Positions 1-12,616 of a stretch of DNA of 64,000 nucleotides are shown here, one piece after another. How positions within the stretch are numbered: the first letter of the stretch is position 1; each line of letters starts with the position of its first letter. The stretch is from Molossus alvarezi (taxonomy: Eukaryota > Chordata > Mammalia > Chiroptera > Molossidae), in NCBI GenBank assembly GCA_037176705.1, contig CM073898.1, positions 27,140,488 through 27,204,487 of the forward strand, given 5' to 3'. The translations under genes and the position numbers were made by a program. The notes below the pieces were generated by a model, which searched no databases, had not been told where the DNA came from, and saw only the letters and a list, made by a program, of their open reading frames with translations.

Positions 1-330
1 AAGTTAGACAAGAAAGACAAATACTGTATGAGTTCACTTACATGTGGAATTTAAAACAACAAAACAAATAAAAACACAATAACAGACCATAAAAACAGAG
101 ATCAAACTTCTGGTTGCCAGAGGGAAGGGTGGTGATGAGACAAATGGAAGAGGTGAAGGGGAACATAGTCAATAATGTTCTGTTAACATAAATTGCATTG
201 TACAGATGGTTACTAGACTTAGTGTGGTGATCACATGTATGGTATGCCAATGTCAACTCACTATATTGTACACCCGAATCTAATATAATATTTTATACCA
301 ACTATGCTTAAATAAAAATAAAAGATTTTA
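1..330 (+). mobile_element. Old L1 3' end (L1MA-like), truncated by window edge
   Basis: The sequence follows the typical end of a mammalian L1: the 'AAGACAAATACTGTATGAGTTCAC' region that closes ORF2, then a purine-rich 3' UTR (AGAGGGAAGGGTGGTGATGA), and an A-rich tail near 310-330. No open frame of useful length remains. The left part lies outside the window. The subfamily is a guess from the 3' UTR wording; L1 as a class is secure. Confidence 0.75.
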
Positions 331-639
331 GCACTGGAACAAACAAACAAAAACTGTTGAGAATCCTCAGTGTAGTATTCAAAAGCAGAATCCTCAGTAA
401 CTCAAAGAACAGCAAGATTACAAGTAGTTTCTGTAATGTCAAAAAGTGACAATAGGGAATTTCTTGCCTACACCACCCAGGACACCTGACCCTCCTTTAT
501 GGTTCCTCCACTCGCTTGCTTCTCCTTAGTCTGTCTATGGGGCTAACTCCATAGAGAAATAAGTTGAATGTTGGAACATTCAAGAGGAAGTAAGATTTTT
601 TTGAACAAGATAATTGTATCAGTGATCTATTTTTGTGTA

Positions 640-905
640 ATGAGTAAATGACTCAACATTTAGCATCTTAAAGTAATAAACATTATCTCACAGAGGTTGT
701 GAGGGTCAAGAATCCGAGAATGCTTAGTTGGGTGATGCTGCTCAGGGTTTCTCCTAAGGTTGCAGTCAAGCTGCCTCTGAAGACTTGAATGGGGTTGGAG
801 AAGGTACTTCAACCCCCATTCTTGTGGTTGCTGCCAGGAGGTGTCATTGATCTCTCTCTTCTTGCATCTTACTATAAGCAGTGAGAGAATCAGGGAACAC
901 TTTTA
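640..905. repeat. Probable old interspersed repeat, family not named
   Basis: The run from 'AAACATTATCTCACAGAGG' through 'GTGGTTGCTGCCAGGAGG' resembles a common mammalian interspersed repeat that I recognise by wording but cannot name with confidence. There is no coding potential. The flanks (331-639 and 906-1139) show nothing I can identify. Confidence 0.35.
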
Positions 906-1139
906 ACACGTTGCTTGGAAATGTCCGCTAGTTCACTCAGTTACTATAGGCAACACTGTTACTACAGTTTTCTGCCTCTACAGAGCAAGGTTCCCCTTTC
1001 TTCAAGTTTCTAAATTTACCTTCCTTTCCTGCAAGCTCTTGCTAGAAGCCTTATTAAAGGCCACATGGCATTAAGGCTTTGACTAACACCTTTAAGGGCA
1101 ACATTTAAGTAGTCGGGAGAAAACCACACAGCTCTTCCT

Positions 1140-1490
1140 GGGAAGAGCATTTCAATTAGAGGAAGCAGAAGGTACAAATGCACTGAAGGAGGTCCTCAAC
1201 ATGTTGAAAAAAATAGCACTAAGGCCAGTATAGCTGCAGGAAAATGAATGAGGGAGAAAGCAGTATGAGCAGGAGGAAAGAGCTATAGCAAGTAGTTTGA
1301 TCATTTCGGGTCTTACAGGCTGCTGCAAACATTTTGAATTCTCTTGGATTGAGGTAGGGACATGATGGAGGAAATGCTTAAATTATAAAAGATTCACCCT
1401 GGCTGCTATATGGAGTACAACTCTGGTGTGTCTGTGTGTATCCGTGTGATGGTGGTGGTGTGCAGGTAGACCAGAAAACCAGTCCAAGTG
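1140..1490 (-). mobile_element. L2 LINE fragment, minus strand
   Basis: Read on the minus strand, this matches the L2 stretch just upstream of its 3' end, including the part equivalent to 'TTTGCACTTGCTGTTCC' and 'CAGCAGCCAGAGTGATC' (here seen as AATGCACTGAAGGAGG and GATTCACCCTGGCTGC). It is strongly diverged with many small indels, as expected for an element active before placental mammals split. A GT-rich run follows at about 1422-1463. Confidence 0.5.
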
Positions 1491-1804
1491 CAAGATGATG
1501 GTATAAGCTTGGCTCATAACAGTGGAATTGGAAAGAAATTGTTGGATTTTGAATATATTCTAAAAATGAACCATAAGATTTGAAAGAATTGAGGCTCTAT
1601 TTAAATTTTAAAATGCATTGTGAAGAGTATTCAAATGCACAGATACTCTTAATATTATTTTTGAATAAATACTCATCAATATAACGTAAAAAGACAGCAA
1701 ATGTTAGAAGCAGCCAAATACATTGGAATTTAAAATGAGAAGGGGATAAAAACAACTGAAGAAGATATTTTCTGCATCTAAATCTTTTTTAAACGTTCAT
1801 TTCT

Positions 1805-1995
1805 CTCTCTCTTTTTCTTTCAAAGAATAGTTTGATTTTCAGAGAAAGAGAGAAACATCAATCAGCTGCTTCCTGCAGGCCCCAGACTAAGGGTCCAGCC
1901 TGCAACCTGGGCATGTGCCCTTGACCAGTAATTGAACCAGCAACCTTCTGGTGCATGGGACTACACCCAACCAACTGAGCCATACTGGCCAGGGC
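1805..1995 (-). mobile_element. VES-type SINE, older group
   Basis: The minus-strand copy runs from the GA-rich body at its 3' side (AGAGAAAGAGAGAAACATC) to the tRNA-like head at 1960-1995 (complement of GCCCTGGCCAGTATGGCTCAG). It is flanked by a 16-bp target-site duplication, 1789-1804 and 1996-2011 (TTAAACGTTCATTTCT against TTAAATGTTCATTTCT, one mismatch). It lacks the TCCTC-GGGT-GAGGA end found in the younger copies, so it belongs to the shorter, older group. Confidence 0.85.
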
Positions 1996-2197
1996 TTAAA
2001 TGTTCATTTCTAATAATGTAGTATGTGTTTGTAGAGCCAGTTTATCCATTCAACATCTAAATGGTTCTAGAGGTCATTCCATCACCATTTTGGAAATCAC
2101 TCCTCATTCCTTTTGTAATCACTTACAGAAAGCAAGACACTCTTCTTAGTGCTTAGGGTATAGAGTTCACCAAAGAAGCAAATATTCCTACCCTCTT

Positions 2198-2452
2198 TTT
2201 TTTTTTTTATCCTCACCCAAGGATATTTTGACATTTATCTTCAGACAGAGTGGGAGGGGAGAGAGAGAGAATGAGAGACAGAGAGAGACATCGATGTGAG
2301 AGAGCCACATCGATTGGTTGCCACCTGCATGACCCCAATCATGGCTGGGGACAGAACCGCAACAGAGGTACGTGCCCTTGGCTAGAATCGAACCCAGGAC
2401 TCTTTGGTCCACGGGCCGATGCTCTAACCTCTGAGCCAAACCAGCCAGGGCC
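2198..2452 (-). mobile_element. VES SINE, younger group
   Basis: This is a full-length copy on the minus strand. A poly-T start (the reversed A tail) is followed by TCCTCACCCAAGGA, a GA-rich stretch, and a tRNA-like head ending at CCAGCCAGGGC. The complement of the Pol III B box lies around 2390 (GAATCGAACCC). A perfect 14-bp TSD, ATTCCTACCCTCTT, flanks it at 2184-2197 and 2453-2466. Open frames that cross it on both strands are SINE sequence, not genes. Confidence 0.93.
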
Positions 2453-2466
2453 ATTCCTACCCTCTT

Positions 2467-3909
2467 GAAGCTTTCCTTCTTGCGGACTCATAATACATAC
2501 TACCAGGAAATTGATGGCAAATCATAATTCTATAACTTTTAAGACTTCAGTCATTAGCATTTTGTTGTAAACCAAAAGTATGCATTTGTAGAATATTAGA
2601 TTATATTCCTGATAAGTATATTGTTGGTCCTTTCTGCTTTATAGCTAAAGTTTGAGGTTGAAGTATAAGTTAAAGAAAACACTTATGCATTCCACAGATA
2701 ACTCAAATTCAAAATCAGGTTTGAACATGAAAGTTTTATTGCACTTTTCTTTACTCATATTTAAGTGAACTGGTTATACTATATCCTAAAATATGTAGAC
2801 CTAAAGGAATTTCTGACTGATGAAAATGGCAGATTACACCTGATAATTATTTGAGTAGTACTAGACAAATACCTTGGTGGCTGTGCTTATCAGATAAGAA
2901 ATGACTAAATCACTAAAACTGTACTTCAGTAGTAAACCTGCCAATGGTTGCTAGTGCATAGATGACCTTACCATTAACTAGGGCTTCAAAAATGTATTTG
3001 GGAACGGCTACCTTAAATGTATAAGGGTGAAGAATCTGTGGAACCTGTGACATTCTGACTAAGAAAATTGATGGTTTGGAAACAGTATTTCAAAGACAAA
3101 TACAAAGTAAATAGCAGTATAGTTTCTATTCCTTTAATCATTATTGTACTGAATATCTAATAGCATTACTTTATATTATATCTTAAGGTAGAAGTGACAT
3201 AGGACAGATCCGAGGTATGAAGAAGCCCTCAATTTCTCTAAGTATAGCATTGGACCACTGACCTCATCTGTCCCACCAGTCCATTATAGATCTATTTATA
3301 TCCTAACCCTGTGTAAAAAGAAACTTTATTTAGTCATTGACGATTATTCCCCAGCACCTCCAGTCATCCTTCACCTATGGGTAGTCCTTCATATGTACCT
3401 TTAAATATTGTTATGACTTCTAGTACTGTAATTTATCTCCATTGTCCATGAGGTACGACCAGCCATGAGTATCTATCAGTTGATCATTAGATTTGCAAGG
3501 AAACTTGTCATTTCTATTGTAAATATAATCTAAGTGGTATTTAAGATTGTTCAGGGAATGGAAGAGGACCTGATAAAGTGTTTTTAATGTTAGGCATCAT
3601 TATTTGATGGAACACGAATACATTATAAATCTTGGTCCAATGATCAAAGTAGTATCGATCTTTAGGTCTTATACAAAACCAGCACTATTGTTGCAAAATA
3701 TGCATGAAGAATGGCTAGATGCTACACTTTTTAAGGAAATATGTTGCTTGGAGGCTAAAGATTACTTTTAATATAGGAGACCAGGGCATTTATTACAATA
3801 CCTTAGTCTTTAGTCGATGACTTCACACTGATTCTTAGGAACAAATTAATAATGGGATATTTTAGGTGGTATGCTAGTGAAAGTGGAAGCTTCAAATTCA
3901 CATTTAATT
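2467..3909. other. No recognisable feature
   Basis: This is AT-rich sequence without a long open frame or a repeat I can name. The part around 3230-3440 has a faint look of a minus-strand CR1/L3 LINE, but I cannot support it. Confidence 0.4.
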
Positions 3910-4115
3910 GACATTAATAATACTGAGTTAATGCTATTTATCAGGTACTGTGCTAAGTACTTTCACAGGTTACCTAATTTAGTCCCAACAAGCAGGTATG
4001 ATTTAGTCCTATTATTCAAAGAGTGAGACAACTGAGAGAGATAAAATAACTTTCTTGAAGCATCACAGGCTGGCTGCAGATTCAAGTTTTATACTCAGTT
4101 CAGTATTCTCTGTCA
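3910..4115 (-). mobile_element. MIR SINE, minus strand
   Basis: The order of landmarks matches an inverted MIR: 'TCAGGTACTGTGCTAAGTAC', a degraded 'ACCTAATTTAGTCC', 'GTGAGACAACTGAGAGAG', then a 'CACAGGCTGGCTGCAGATTCAAG' tRNA-side segment. Divergence is high, as usual for MIR. The flank at 4116-5029 shows nothing I can name. Confidence 0.8.
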
Positions 4116-5029
4116 CACCACACAGACCCACTTGTTATTCTGCAAGGAGGATTCATGCCCTTACCTTTAGTCTGAAACTACTCTGGTAGTTATCATTAGA
4201 GACAACCTGCTAATCCTATTGTTTTCTGGGTTATTGTTTTTAGAATGCCATTTTAGTCTGGTGATTATTGAGGAGAGGGCAAAAGGAAGCACAGTTAGTG
4301 ATTCAAAATTTTCAACATTCTTACATATAAAGCTTCACTTATAAATGGTAGATTTTTGTTTCAATTTCTTAGGAGTTTGAACAAAAGCCAAGATTGGAGC
4401 TCGCTTTTCTCAAATTGAGTTTCATTAAATTATCTCTTGTCTTCATTCTGTCATGTAATGGCCTGAAATTATAAATAGTACTAATATGATTGCCCCTGTT
4501 AACTTTGATATACACATGACGACTAAAACCAACCTAAATTAATTAAACAAGTTTTAATTCGATTTTTAACCTTTTAAGCAGCCTAACAGAAGAGAGAAGA
4601 TCTAATTTGGAAAACAGAGATACCCAGGATGCCAAATCAAATTTAATCCATGTAACAAGTCAGATATTAACTTGACTGGAGACACATTTCTATGGACCAA
4701 TTTATGCTCTAAAGAGAGATAAAAATGTTAACTTTGCACCTTAGAGACTTAAAATTAGAAAATGTTTGTTGAGAGACCAAGGAACCTGGGTTCAAGCTCA
4801 GTGGATAATTCATCTGCTCTGGGGTACGGACTTATTTTCTATGAGAAACCATCCAGCTTTCTTTTCTTTACTTTTATTTATATCCACTTGTATGTCTTTC
4901 TCTACACCATGCTTGGTGGGAAGATTTTATTGGAGGTAGTGCTGGAGGTTATGAATAGAACTTAATAAAGTGTTTTGAGATACTCAAAAAGAAAAGAAAA
5001 TGTGGTCTATTAATAAAAGTATTAATGAT

Positions 5030-5250
5030 GATGATAATATCAACATTTACTGAATATTTACTATGTACCAGACCCTATTCTAAGTTATTAAATACAGCAA
5101 CTTATTTAGTATTTATTGCAACCCCACAAGACGGGTGACTATTATCACCTCTAATTTAACAGTGAGGAAAATAAGTGACACTTTTCCAGGTTAACTGAAC
5201 TCAATTAATGCTAGAGGCATTGTTCTCTATTTTTAGTTGTTTGCCATGAT
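5030..5250 (-). mobile_element. MIR SINE, minus strand
   Basis: Contains 'TTTACTATGTACCAGACCCT', 'CAACCCCACAAGACGGGTGA' and 'ACAGTGAGGAAAATAAGTGA' in the MIR order. The tRNA-derived end is poorly kept. There is no clear TSD. Confidence 0.75.
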
Positions 5251-5489
5251 CCAGTAGATCCACTTATTCAATAAAGGTCTGCTGAGAGTTGATTCTAGAG
5301 GTACAAACATAAACATGACATATAGCCTTACCTCAAAGGGCTTAAAGTTAAACGGGAAGCAAATCTAAGAAGTTACAAGTCCTACGTATAAACAAACTGC
5401 AGAGTATTATAATAGTCCACAGGAGGGACAGATAACACGGTCTGAACACTCACAGAGAGCATGACAAACATGTATTAATTTAAAAATAC

Positions 5490-5830
5490 ATTATATGTCT
5501 AACAGTAACATATTATGCAGGAGACTAAAGTAAAGTAAGGTAATAGGGAAGTCCTAGGTGAATAATGGTGGGGCAATTTTAAGTAGGAAGACCAAGGGGA
5601 AAAAGATCCCTGAAAATAAAAATATTTGAATAAAGATCAAAAAGTGATGAGGGAAAGGGGCATTCCAATATCTAGAGAAATGCCAATTTCATTGGAGAAA
5701 AAAGGGAAAACAATTCCAAAGGCCGTGAGGCAGAGTAATTCCCCATATGTTGACAAAATATCAAGGAGGCTAGGTGGTTGGAAGGATGTGAGTGAGGAAG
5801 AGAGTTCTAAGAGATGAGGTCAGAACAGCA
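5490..5830 (-). mobile_element. L2 LINE fragment, minus strand
   Basis: The complement follows the same L2 region as the copy at 1140-1490: 'GGGGCATTCCAATATCTAGA', 'CAATTCCAAAGGCCGTGAGG' and 'GATGAGGTCAGAACAGCAAT' correspond to the L2 part that ends in the TGAATGAATGAA repeat farther downstream. A 63-codon frame at 5626-5817 lies wholly inside and is not a gene. Sequence at 5270-5489 and 5831-6150 may be more of the same element but is too diverged to call. Confidence 0.45.
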
Positions 5831-6370
5831 ATGGAAGTACCGATCTTCATACGAATTTATCTGTAGGCTTTTGTAAGTTTTTCTTTTCTTTATCATTGTT
5901 TACTTTTGCTCAGAAGTGAGATAAGGAGTCATCAGAAGGCTTTGAGCAAAAGTCTAAAATAATTTGTGTTCCATTTTTAAAGTTCATTTTATCTGGTGCA
6001 TTAAATAAGAATTGTAGGGACGTAAGGGAGAAGTCTAGGATATAAGTCAGACCAAAAGTCAGAGTGATGAAATATGGAAGGGGGTCTGTAGAGATTAAGG
6101 GTCAAGGATTTTGGGAGTGATACAATAAAAGTCAATCAAGGATCATTCTAATTTACACATTAATGACAAGATGATTAAATATAAATGCAAATAATCAATA
6201 TAATAAAAAAATACTTTATCTTGCTTCATGCTTGGTCATTTCTATTGCCAAAAAACTCAGTTAATATTACTTAGGATAAGCTCATTCCTTTTTTTGCCTC
6301 CTGCACTCAATAAATTTAGTTAATACCATTGCCACAAACTGTATTCTATCTGAAGTAACTAAAATTTTGC

Positions 6371-6593
6371 TTTTTTTTTTTATTAAACATGTTTTTTATT
6401 AATTCTTTTAGAGAGAGAGGATGGGGGAGAGAGATGAAAAACATAGATATGAGATAAATCAATTGGCTGCATCCTGCATGCCCCTTATTGGGGATCAAGC
6501 CTGCAACCTGGACATGTGCCCTGACCAGGAATTGAACTGGGACCTCTCAGTCCACCGGACGACACTCAATCCATTATGCCACACCAGCCAGGC
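6371..6593 (-). mobile_element. VES-type SINE, older group
   Basis: Minus-strand copy: T-rich start, 'TTTTATTAATTCTTTTAGAG', GA-rich body, 'CAATTGGCTGCATCCTGCAT', 'GGGGATCAAGCCTGCAACC', and the head ending 'CACACCAGCCAGGC'. A weak TSD may be CTAAAATTTTG (before) against CTAAAAATGTG (after). A 74-codon plus-strand frame across it has no meaning as a protein. Confidence 0.85.
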
Positions 6594-6654
6594 TAAAAAT
6601 GTGTTATTATATAGATATTTGTTAATATATAAATATTCATGTTAAAAAAATGAG

Positions 6655-6953
6655 TGTTGATCCTTCTCCCATGTCATATACCATGACTAACTTAAAATGG
6701 AATGCGGATACAAATGTGAAATTAAAACAATAAAACTTTTAAAAGAAAATATAAGAAAAAAAATCTTTACAACCTAGAGGTAAGTGAACATTTCTTCAAT
6801 AAGTCTCAAAAAAGCAAAACTATTTAAAAACCAATGACTTGAACTTTTTCAAAATGGAAAAGACTTGTACATCAAAAGACAGCATTAACAAAAGAAAAGA
6901 CAGAAATGTTAGAAATAGAATATATATAATCTCAATCCTTCCAGTTCTCTCAT

Positions 6954-6984
<31 letters not shown>

Positions 6985-7832
6985 TATATATCTATATTGC
7001 ATATTTCTGTCATATATGTAGATATACATGAGAGAAATATGGGTATATATATTGATATATATTGATTATATTCAATATAATTTTATATAAAATAAATAAG
7101 AGCCCTTAAGCCATATAAAAACAATCAACTTAACATAAAATAAGGTAAATGTTTATATAGATACTTCAGTAAATAAGATATACAAACAAATAATAAGCAT
7201 ATAAAACGATGTATAACAATATTAGTTGTCTAAAAATACAAATTAAAATCTTAATGAGATATTACTGTATAATTCATACAACTAGTAAGACGGTTAAAAT
7301 TTACAAAGAAACCCAGACAATACCAATTATTGACAATGATGTGGATTGATGGAGCCTCTCATACCTTGATGGTAGGAATGTAAAATGAGGTATCAATTTT
7401 GGAAAATAATTTTGAAGTTTCTCATAAATTTAAAGAAAAAAGCTCCCCAAAAAAGTAAATGTACTCAAAGAGTTGGTACATGAATATTCTTTGCATCTTT
7501 ACTCATTATAATTAAAACTTGGAAACAATCCAAATATTCATCAACAACTGAATAGAACAATTATGCTGTATTCATACAATGAAATACAATTCAGCCATAA
7601 ATAGATATGAAATACTTATACATACAACAATATGAATGAATCCCAAAAACATGCTGGTTGAAAGAAACCAAACACAGAGGTTAACATGCTGTGAAATTTC
7701 ATGAATATGACTCTGACTTTGGGTAATAAACTCACAATGCAATATATACATGATGTTTTATAGAATTGTACAGTTGAAACCTATATAATTTTATTAACCA
7801 ATGTCACCCCAATAAATATAATTAAAAAAAAA
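6655..7832 (+). mobile_element. Old L1 fragment: end of ORF2 and 3' UTR
   Basis: Bases 6690-6900 match the C-terminal part of L1 ORF2 in a badly decayed state (AAAACTTTTAAAAGAAAATA, then GACTTGTACATCAAAAGACA). The later part has the classic 'GATGTGGATTGATGGAGCC' and 'GGAAACAATCCAAATATTCA' segments, and the 3' end closes with 'TTAACCAATGTCACCCCAAT' and an A tail. A CA microsatellite at 6954-6980 has grown inside it. No frame survives. Confidence 0.8.
6954..6980. repeat. CA dinucleotide microsatellite
   Basis: About 13 uninterrupted AC units, followed by a short TA-rich run to about 7030. It lies inside the old L1 fragment. Confidence 0.97.
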
Positions 7833-8931
7833 CACAGAAAGATTAATTTATACTAGCAGAGTGCAGATTAGGGTTTACCTGGGTTTGTGGTATGGGTAAA
7901 AGATTGATTAGGAAGGACTTGTAGGTTTGTTAGGTTTAGCAAAACAAACAAAGAAAAATAAAAAAATAAAAACAAAAGCCCAGAATTTCTAGTTAAATAA
8001 GAATTTCAGATAAAAAACTGATTTTTTTTTTTTTTTTTTTACCATGTCTCAAATTTTGCATAAGACATACTTAGTTTTTGAAATTTTGCCTGTCAAATAC
8101 TCTCCTTATTTAGGGAGTGACGAATGCTTTCAGGACTCCTGCTAGGCCTTCAAATCCTTTCTCTTGTGTGTAGCTTGTTCTTCATCTACTATCATTGTAG
8201 GATTTATTTCATACCTTTAAAATCTCAGCTAAACTGAGAAATATATGTTTATTTAGCATCCCTACCTGATTTATACATCAAGATATTTTGTAGAATAACT
8301 AGCCTTAATATAATTTTTCTTAAGCTATATAAGGTTCATGTCCTTGTAAAATAAAAACCTTCATCAATTTATTTACCTTTAGTGTTTTGAATCATAAAAT
8401 TAATTTTAAAATACGTAATTCTTATATGTGTAACTATAAAAGTGAAATAAAATGGTTCTTTCTCCATTTCTATATGACTTACACAATCAATTCATTACTA
8501 GGAAAACTGCTTTAGAATTCTTTTGTAATTATTAATAAGTAAGGAAAACATTTAAACTCCTTATTCTTGGCGCAGAGTCCAACAGCTTTGTGAACATTTT
8601 GTGACTGATTTGCCTCAAAATATCACTTTATGAACCATTTCAGAACAAATTAAAGCAATGTTTTAAATTATAGTGATACTGAAATCTCATTGAGGACTGA
8701 AAATAAAGTATAGGACATGATTTTGAAATTATACTATTGCATTATTTATTCATTGTGACAGTATGTATGCCAAACATTGCATATTCATCATTTATCTTAT
8801 CTCTCTGAGGTGTCAAGTAAACAAAACTAAGATAAAACATACTGTGCACTTCATTTCTATACAGAACATTTTCCTGAAGGTCAAAAATATATTTTGTAGT
8901 ATCTGGGAAGGCAGGTTTAAAAAGTAGTCTC
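7833..8931. other. No recognisable feature; T run at 8023-8041
   Basis: AT-rich sequence without a supported gene or repeat. A run of about 19 T at 8023-8041 could be the reversed A tail of an unidentified minus-strand retro-insertion, but I found no matching target duplication. Confidence 0.4.
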
Positions 8932-8942
8932 AAAAATGAATA

Positions 8943-9764
8943 TATCTGAGATTCCAAAATGGCAGCAGAGTGAATGGAAACTACACAAACCATCTCCCAG
9001 GACCAAACTGGACTTACAACTAAAATAAAGACAAATCATCAGGAAAAAGCAAGGGAAAAGCAGCTTGCGAGGACCATATAACCACGGACACTGAATCTGT
9101 CCTTGTAGGATTGCAGAGGTGCAACAAGGGGGCTGGGAGCCGATGGATAGCAGCGGTATTAGCTGTGAGCAGCACCCTCAGGGTTAAACTCCCAAGCGGC
9201 TCCACAGTGCAGAGCCGGGACAGACACTAAAATAGACACAGCCACTCACCTTGGACTCCAGAACAGGGAAGACAGACTGGATTGGACTGTGTGGGGACAC
9301 TTGGGATTTGGAGGGTGCTCAATGCTTTTGCTGAGTTGTGGCCACACAGAACAGTGGTCATCTTACTCTTTCCCAGGGCTCTGGGGAGAGGCAGGGCACC
9401 TCCCTTGGAGATTCAACCTTACCTGTTGGGCCATTAAAATGCCAAATGAGGCTCATTAACAACCAGCATCTGCCCCACCCTTGGGAAATCCCCTTATGCT
9501 GAACACCTGAGAAAGGTTTTCATTCAACTGAGAACCCAAGGCTCTTCAAGTAACTTCAAATAATAGCCTCCAGGCAAAAAGCTAGACTATAACTGCACCA
9601 TCCCTGGGCTTGCAACTCTACCCAGGAAAGTAAGACTTGACAGTGGTGTTTAACATAGGTCCTCCCACATTCATCCAAACCCAGTAGAGGGAGCCACAAA
9701 CAGCAGAACACCAACACCCACAGGGAAAATTTGGCAGGCTCCAAAGCCCACTGTGATAGCCAAA
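8943..9764 (+). promoter_or_regulatory. L1 5' UTR (internal promoter region), decayed
   Basis: Lies between the L1 start and the ORF1 ATG. It is more GC-rich than the surroundings (for example 9130-9230 and 9360-9420), as expected of an L1 internal Pol II promoter, which in this family drives transcription from the element's own first base. I cannot identify individual factor sites with confidence. Small minus-strand frames at 9020-9205 and 9556-9803 fall in this UTR and are not genes. Confidence 0.55.
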
Positions 9765-10590
9765 ATGGTGAAACAAAGAAACAAATCTCAAATGAAAGAA
9801 CAAGAGACCTCTAATGAAGATGAGATAAATGAAACGGAGTTAAGCAAGTTAACAGAGCTAAGAATTCAGAGCCATAATCTTGAGGAAGCACAACAGGATG
9901 AATAAGAACATCAACAACATGAGTAAAGACATAGAAACATTGGAAATCAACCAATTGGAAATTAAAAACCACCAAGAAAAAATGAAGAATGACATAGCAG
10001 AAATAAAGAATACATTGGAAGGACTAAACAGCAGAATAGAGGAAGCTGAGGACCGGATCAGTGAATTAGAAGACAGGGTAGAAAAAATCAACCAATCAGA
10101 AAACCAAAAGGAAAAAAAATTAAAAAACAGAAAGACAGCTTAAAAGAAATGTGGGACAAAAGGAAATGTAATAATATTTGTCTCATAGGACTCCCCGAAG
10201 AAGAAGAAAATGAGCAAGGGTTAGAGAATATATTTCAAGAAATAGTGACAGAAAACTTTCCTAATTTGGTGAAGGAAGAAGGCATTCAAGTTCAAGAAGC
10301 ACAGAGAGCCCCAAGTAGGAAGAATCCAAACAGGCCCACGCCAAGACACATAGTAATCAAACTGCCAAAAATTAAAGACAAAGAGAGAATCCTAAAGGCA
10401 GCAAGAGATAAGCAAGAGATTACCTACAAAGGAAACCCCATAAGGCTCTCAGCTGACTTCTCAACAGAAACACTACAGGCCAGAAGGGAATGGCATGAGG
10501 TAATCAAGGTCGTGGAAAAGAAGGATCTGAATCCAAGACTACTCTATCCAGCAAGGCTATCATTAAAATAGAAGGTAAAATAAAGAGTTT
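9765..10590 (+). pseudogene. L1 ORF1 (RNA-binding chaperone), broken
   Basis: ORF1p of L1 is a trimeric RNA-binding protein that coats L1 RNA. The ATG at 9765 opens a frame (MVKQRNKSQM...) that stops near 9903. The coiled-coil part continues in another frame at about 9880-10143 (heptad-like IEEAEDRISELEDRVEKINQ). The RRM and C-terminal domain continue in a third frame at 10149-10571, with the recognisable LIGLPEEEENEQGLENIFQE and RPTPRHIVIKLPKIKDKERI motifs and RLSADFSTETLQARREWHEV. A further small indel near 10565 ends it early. So at least three frame breaks: not functional. All domains are still readable, which dates the element as moderately old. Confidence 0.88.
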
Positions 10591-11205
10591 TCCAGAAAAA
10601 AAAAAAAAAAAGGCTAAGGCAATATATTAACACCAAACAGCACTATAAGATATGCTAAATGGACTGCTGTAATTAGTAGAAGCAATAGGAAGAAAAATAG
10701 AACCACACTAAACAAAAATGGCAATAAATAAGTACATATCAATAATCACCTTAAATGTAAATGGATTGAATGCTCCCATAAAAAGACACGGAGTATCTGA
10801 TTGGATAAGAAAGCATGATTCATCTATATGTTGTTTACAAGAGACCCACCTCAAAACAAAAGACTCACATAGGTTGAAAGTGAAAGGATGGAAAAAATCT
10901 TCCCAGCTAACGGAAAAAAAAAAAAAAGCTGGGGTAGCAATACTCATATCTGATAAAATAGATTTCAAAATAAAGGCCATGACTAGAGACAAAGAAGGTT
11001 ACTATATAATATTAAAAGGATCTATCTAACAGGAAGATATTACCATGGTAAACATATATGTACCCAATATAGGAGCACCAAAATATATTAAAAATCTTTT
11101 GGAGGACTTCAAAGAAGAAATCAACAGCAATACAATCATAACAGAGGACATCAACACCCTGTTGACATCACTGGATAGATCCTATAGACAAAAAATTAGC
11201 AAGGA

Positions 11206-11452
11206 GCCCTGGCTGGTTTGGCTCAGCAGATAGAGCATCGACCTTTGGTCCAGAGTCCCAGGCTCGATCCCTGCTAGGGGCACATCCTTCGGTTGCAGTT
11301 TGTCCCCAGCCCTGGTTGGTCATGTGGGTGGTGGGCACTTGATGTATCTCTTTTGCGTTGATGTTTCTCTCTCTCTCTCTCTCTTCCTCCCACTCTGTCT
11401 GAACAAAACAATGAAAACATGTCCTCGGGTGAGGATAAAAAAAAAACAAAAA
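11206..11452 (+). mobile_element. VES SINE nested in L1 ORF2
   Basis: Plus-strand copy with the GCCCTGGCTGG start, A box (TGGCTCAGCAGATAG), B-box region (GGCTCGATCCCTGC), CT-rich body, TCCTCGGGTGAGGA end and A tail with C interruptions. A perfect 17-bp TSD beginning CAAAAAATTAGC flanks it at 11189-11205 and 11453-11469; it is L1 ORF2 sequence (the KISKE codons), which shows the SINE landed in an existing L1. Confidence 0.96.
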
Positions 11453-12502
11453 CAAAAAATTAGCAAGGAAACAGAGACTCTAAAGTAACACTAGACCAAA
11501 TGGATTTAATAGATATCTACAGAGAATTACACTCCAAAACTACAGAATTCACATTCTTCTCAAGTGAACATGAGACATTCTCAAAGATAGACCACATATT
11601 AGGGCACAAACTAAGTCTCTACAAGTTTGAGAAGATTGAAATCATATCAAGCATCTTCTCAGATCACAATGGTGTGAAACTAGAAATCAATTGCAACAAG
11701 AACATTCAAAGACATTTGAACACATGGAAGCTAAATAACATGTTATTGAACAATGAATGGGTTACCAAGGAGATAAAAGAAGAAATTAAAAATTTCCTGG
11801 AAACCAATGAAAATGAACACACAACAGTACAAAATCTATGGGATGCAGCAAAAGCAGTTCTGAGAGGGAAGTTCATAGCACTACAGGCCTACCTCAAGAA
11901 ACAAGAAAAATCTCTAATAGACTATCTAACCTCACAACTTAAAGAACTAGAAAGCAAACATAAAGAAAACCCCAGAGCTAGTAGGAGGAAGGAAATAATA
12001 TAAATCCAAGCAGACATGAATGACATAGAGACCAAAAAAACAATTCAAAGGATCAATGAAACAAAGAGCTGGTATTCCAAAAGATAAACAAGATTGATGG
12101 ACCCTTAGCTAGACTCACCAAGAAACAAAGAGAGAGAACCAAAATACACAAAATCAGAAATGAAAGAGAAGTAACAACTGACACCACAGAAATACAAAGG
12201 ATTGTTAACAAAGGCTATGAACAATTATATGGCAACAAACTCAACAATCTAAGCAAAATGGACAAATTTCTAGAAACACATAGTCTCTCAAAACTGGACT
12301 AGGATGAGATAGAAAATTTGAACATACCAATAACAACTAAGGAAATTGAAGATGTAATCAAGACTATCCCAGCAAATAAGAGCCCAGGGCTGGATGGCTT
12401 CACGGGGGAGTTTTACTGAACACTCAAAGAAGAACTAACACCCATTCTTTTCAAACTATTTCAAAAATTTGAAGAAGGAAGACTTCCAAACTCGTTTTAT
12501 GA

Positions 12503-12616
<114 letters not shown>

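Noticed and set aside
3230..3440. Possible CR1/L3 LINE fragment on the minus strand
   Set aside because: Only scattered short words fit; the order cannot be followed well enough to call it.
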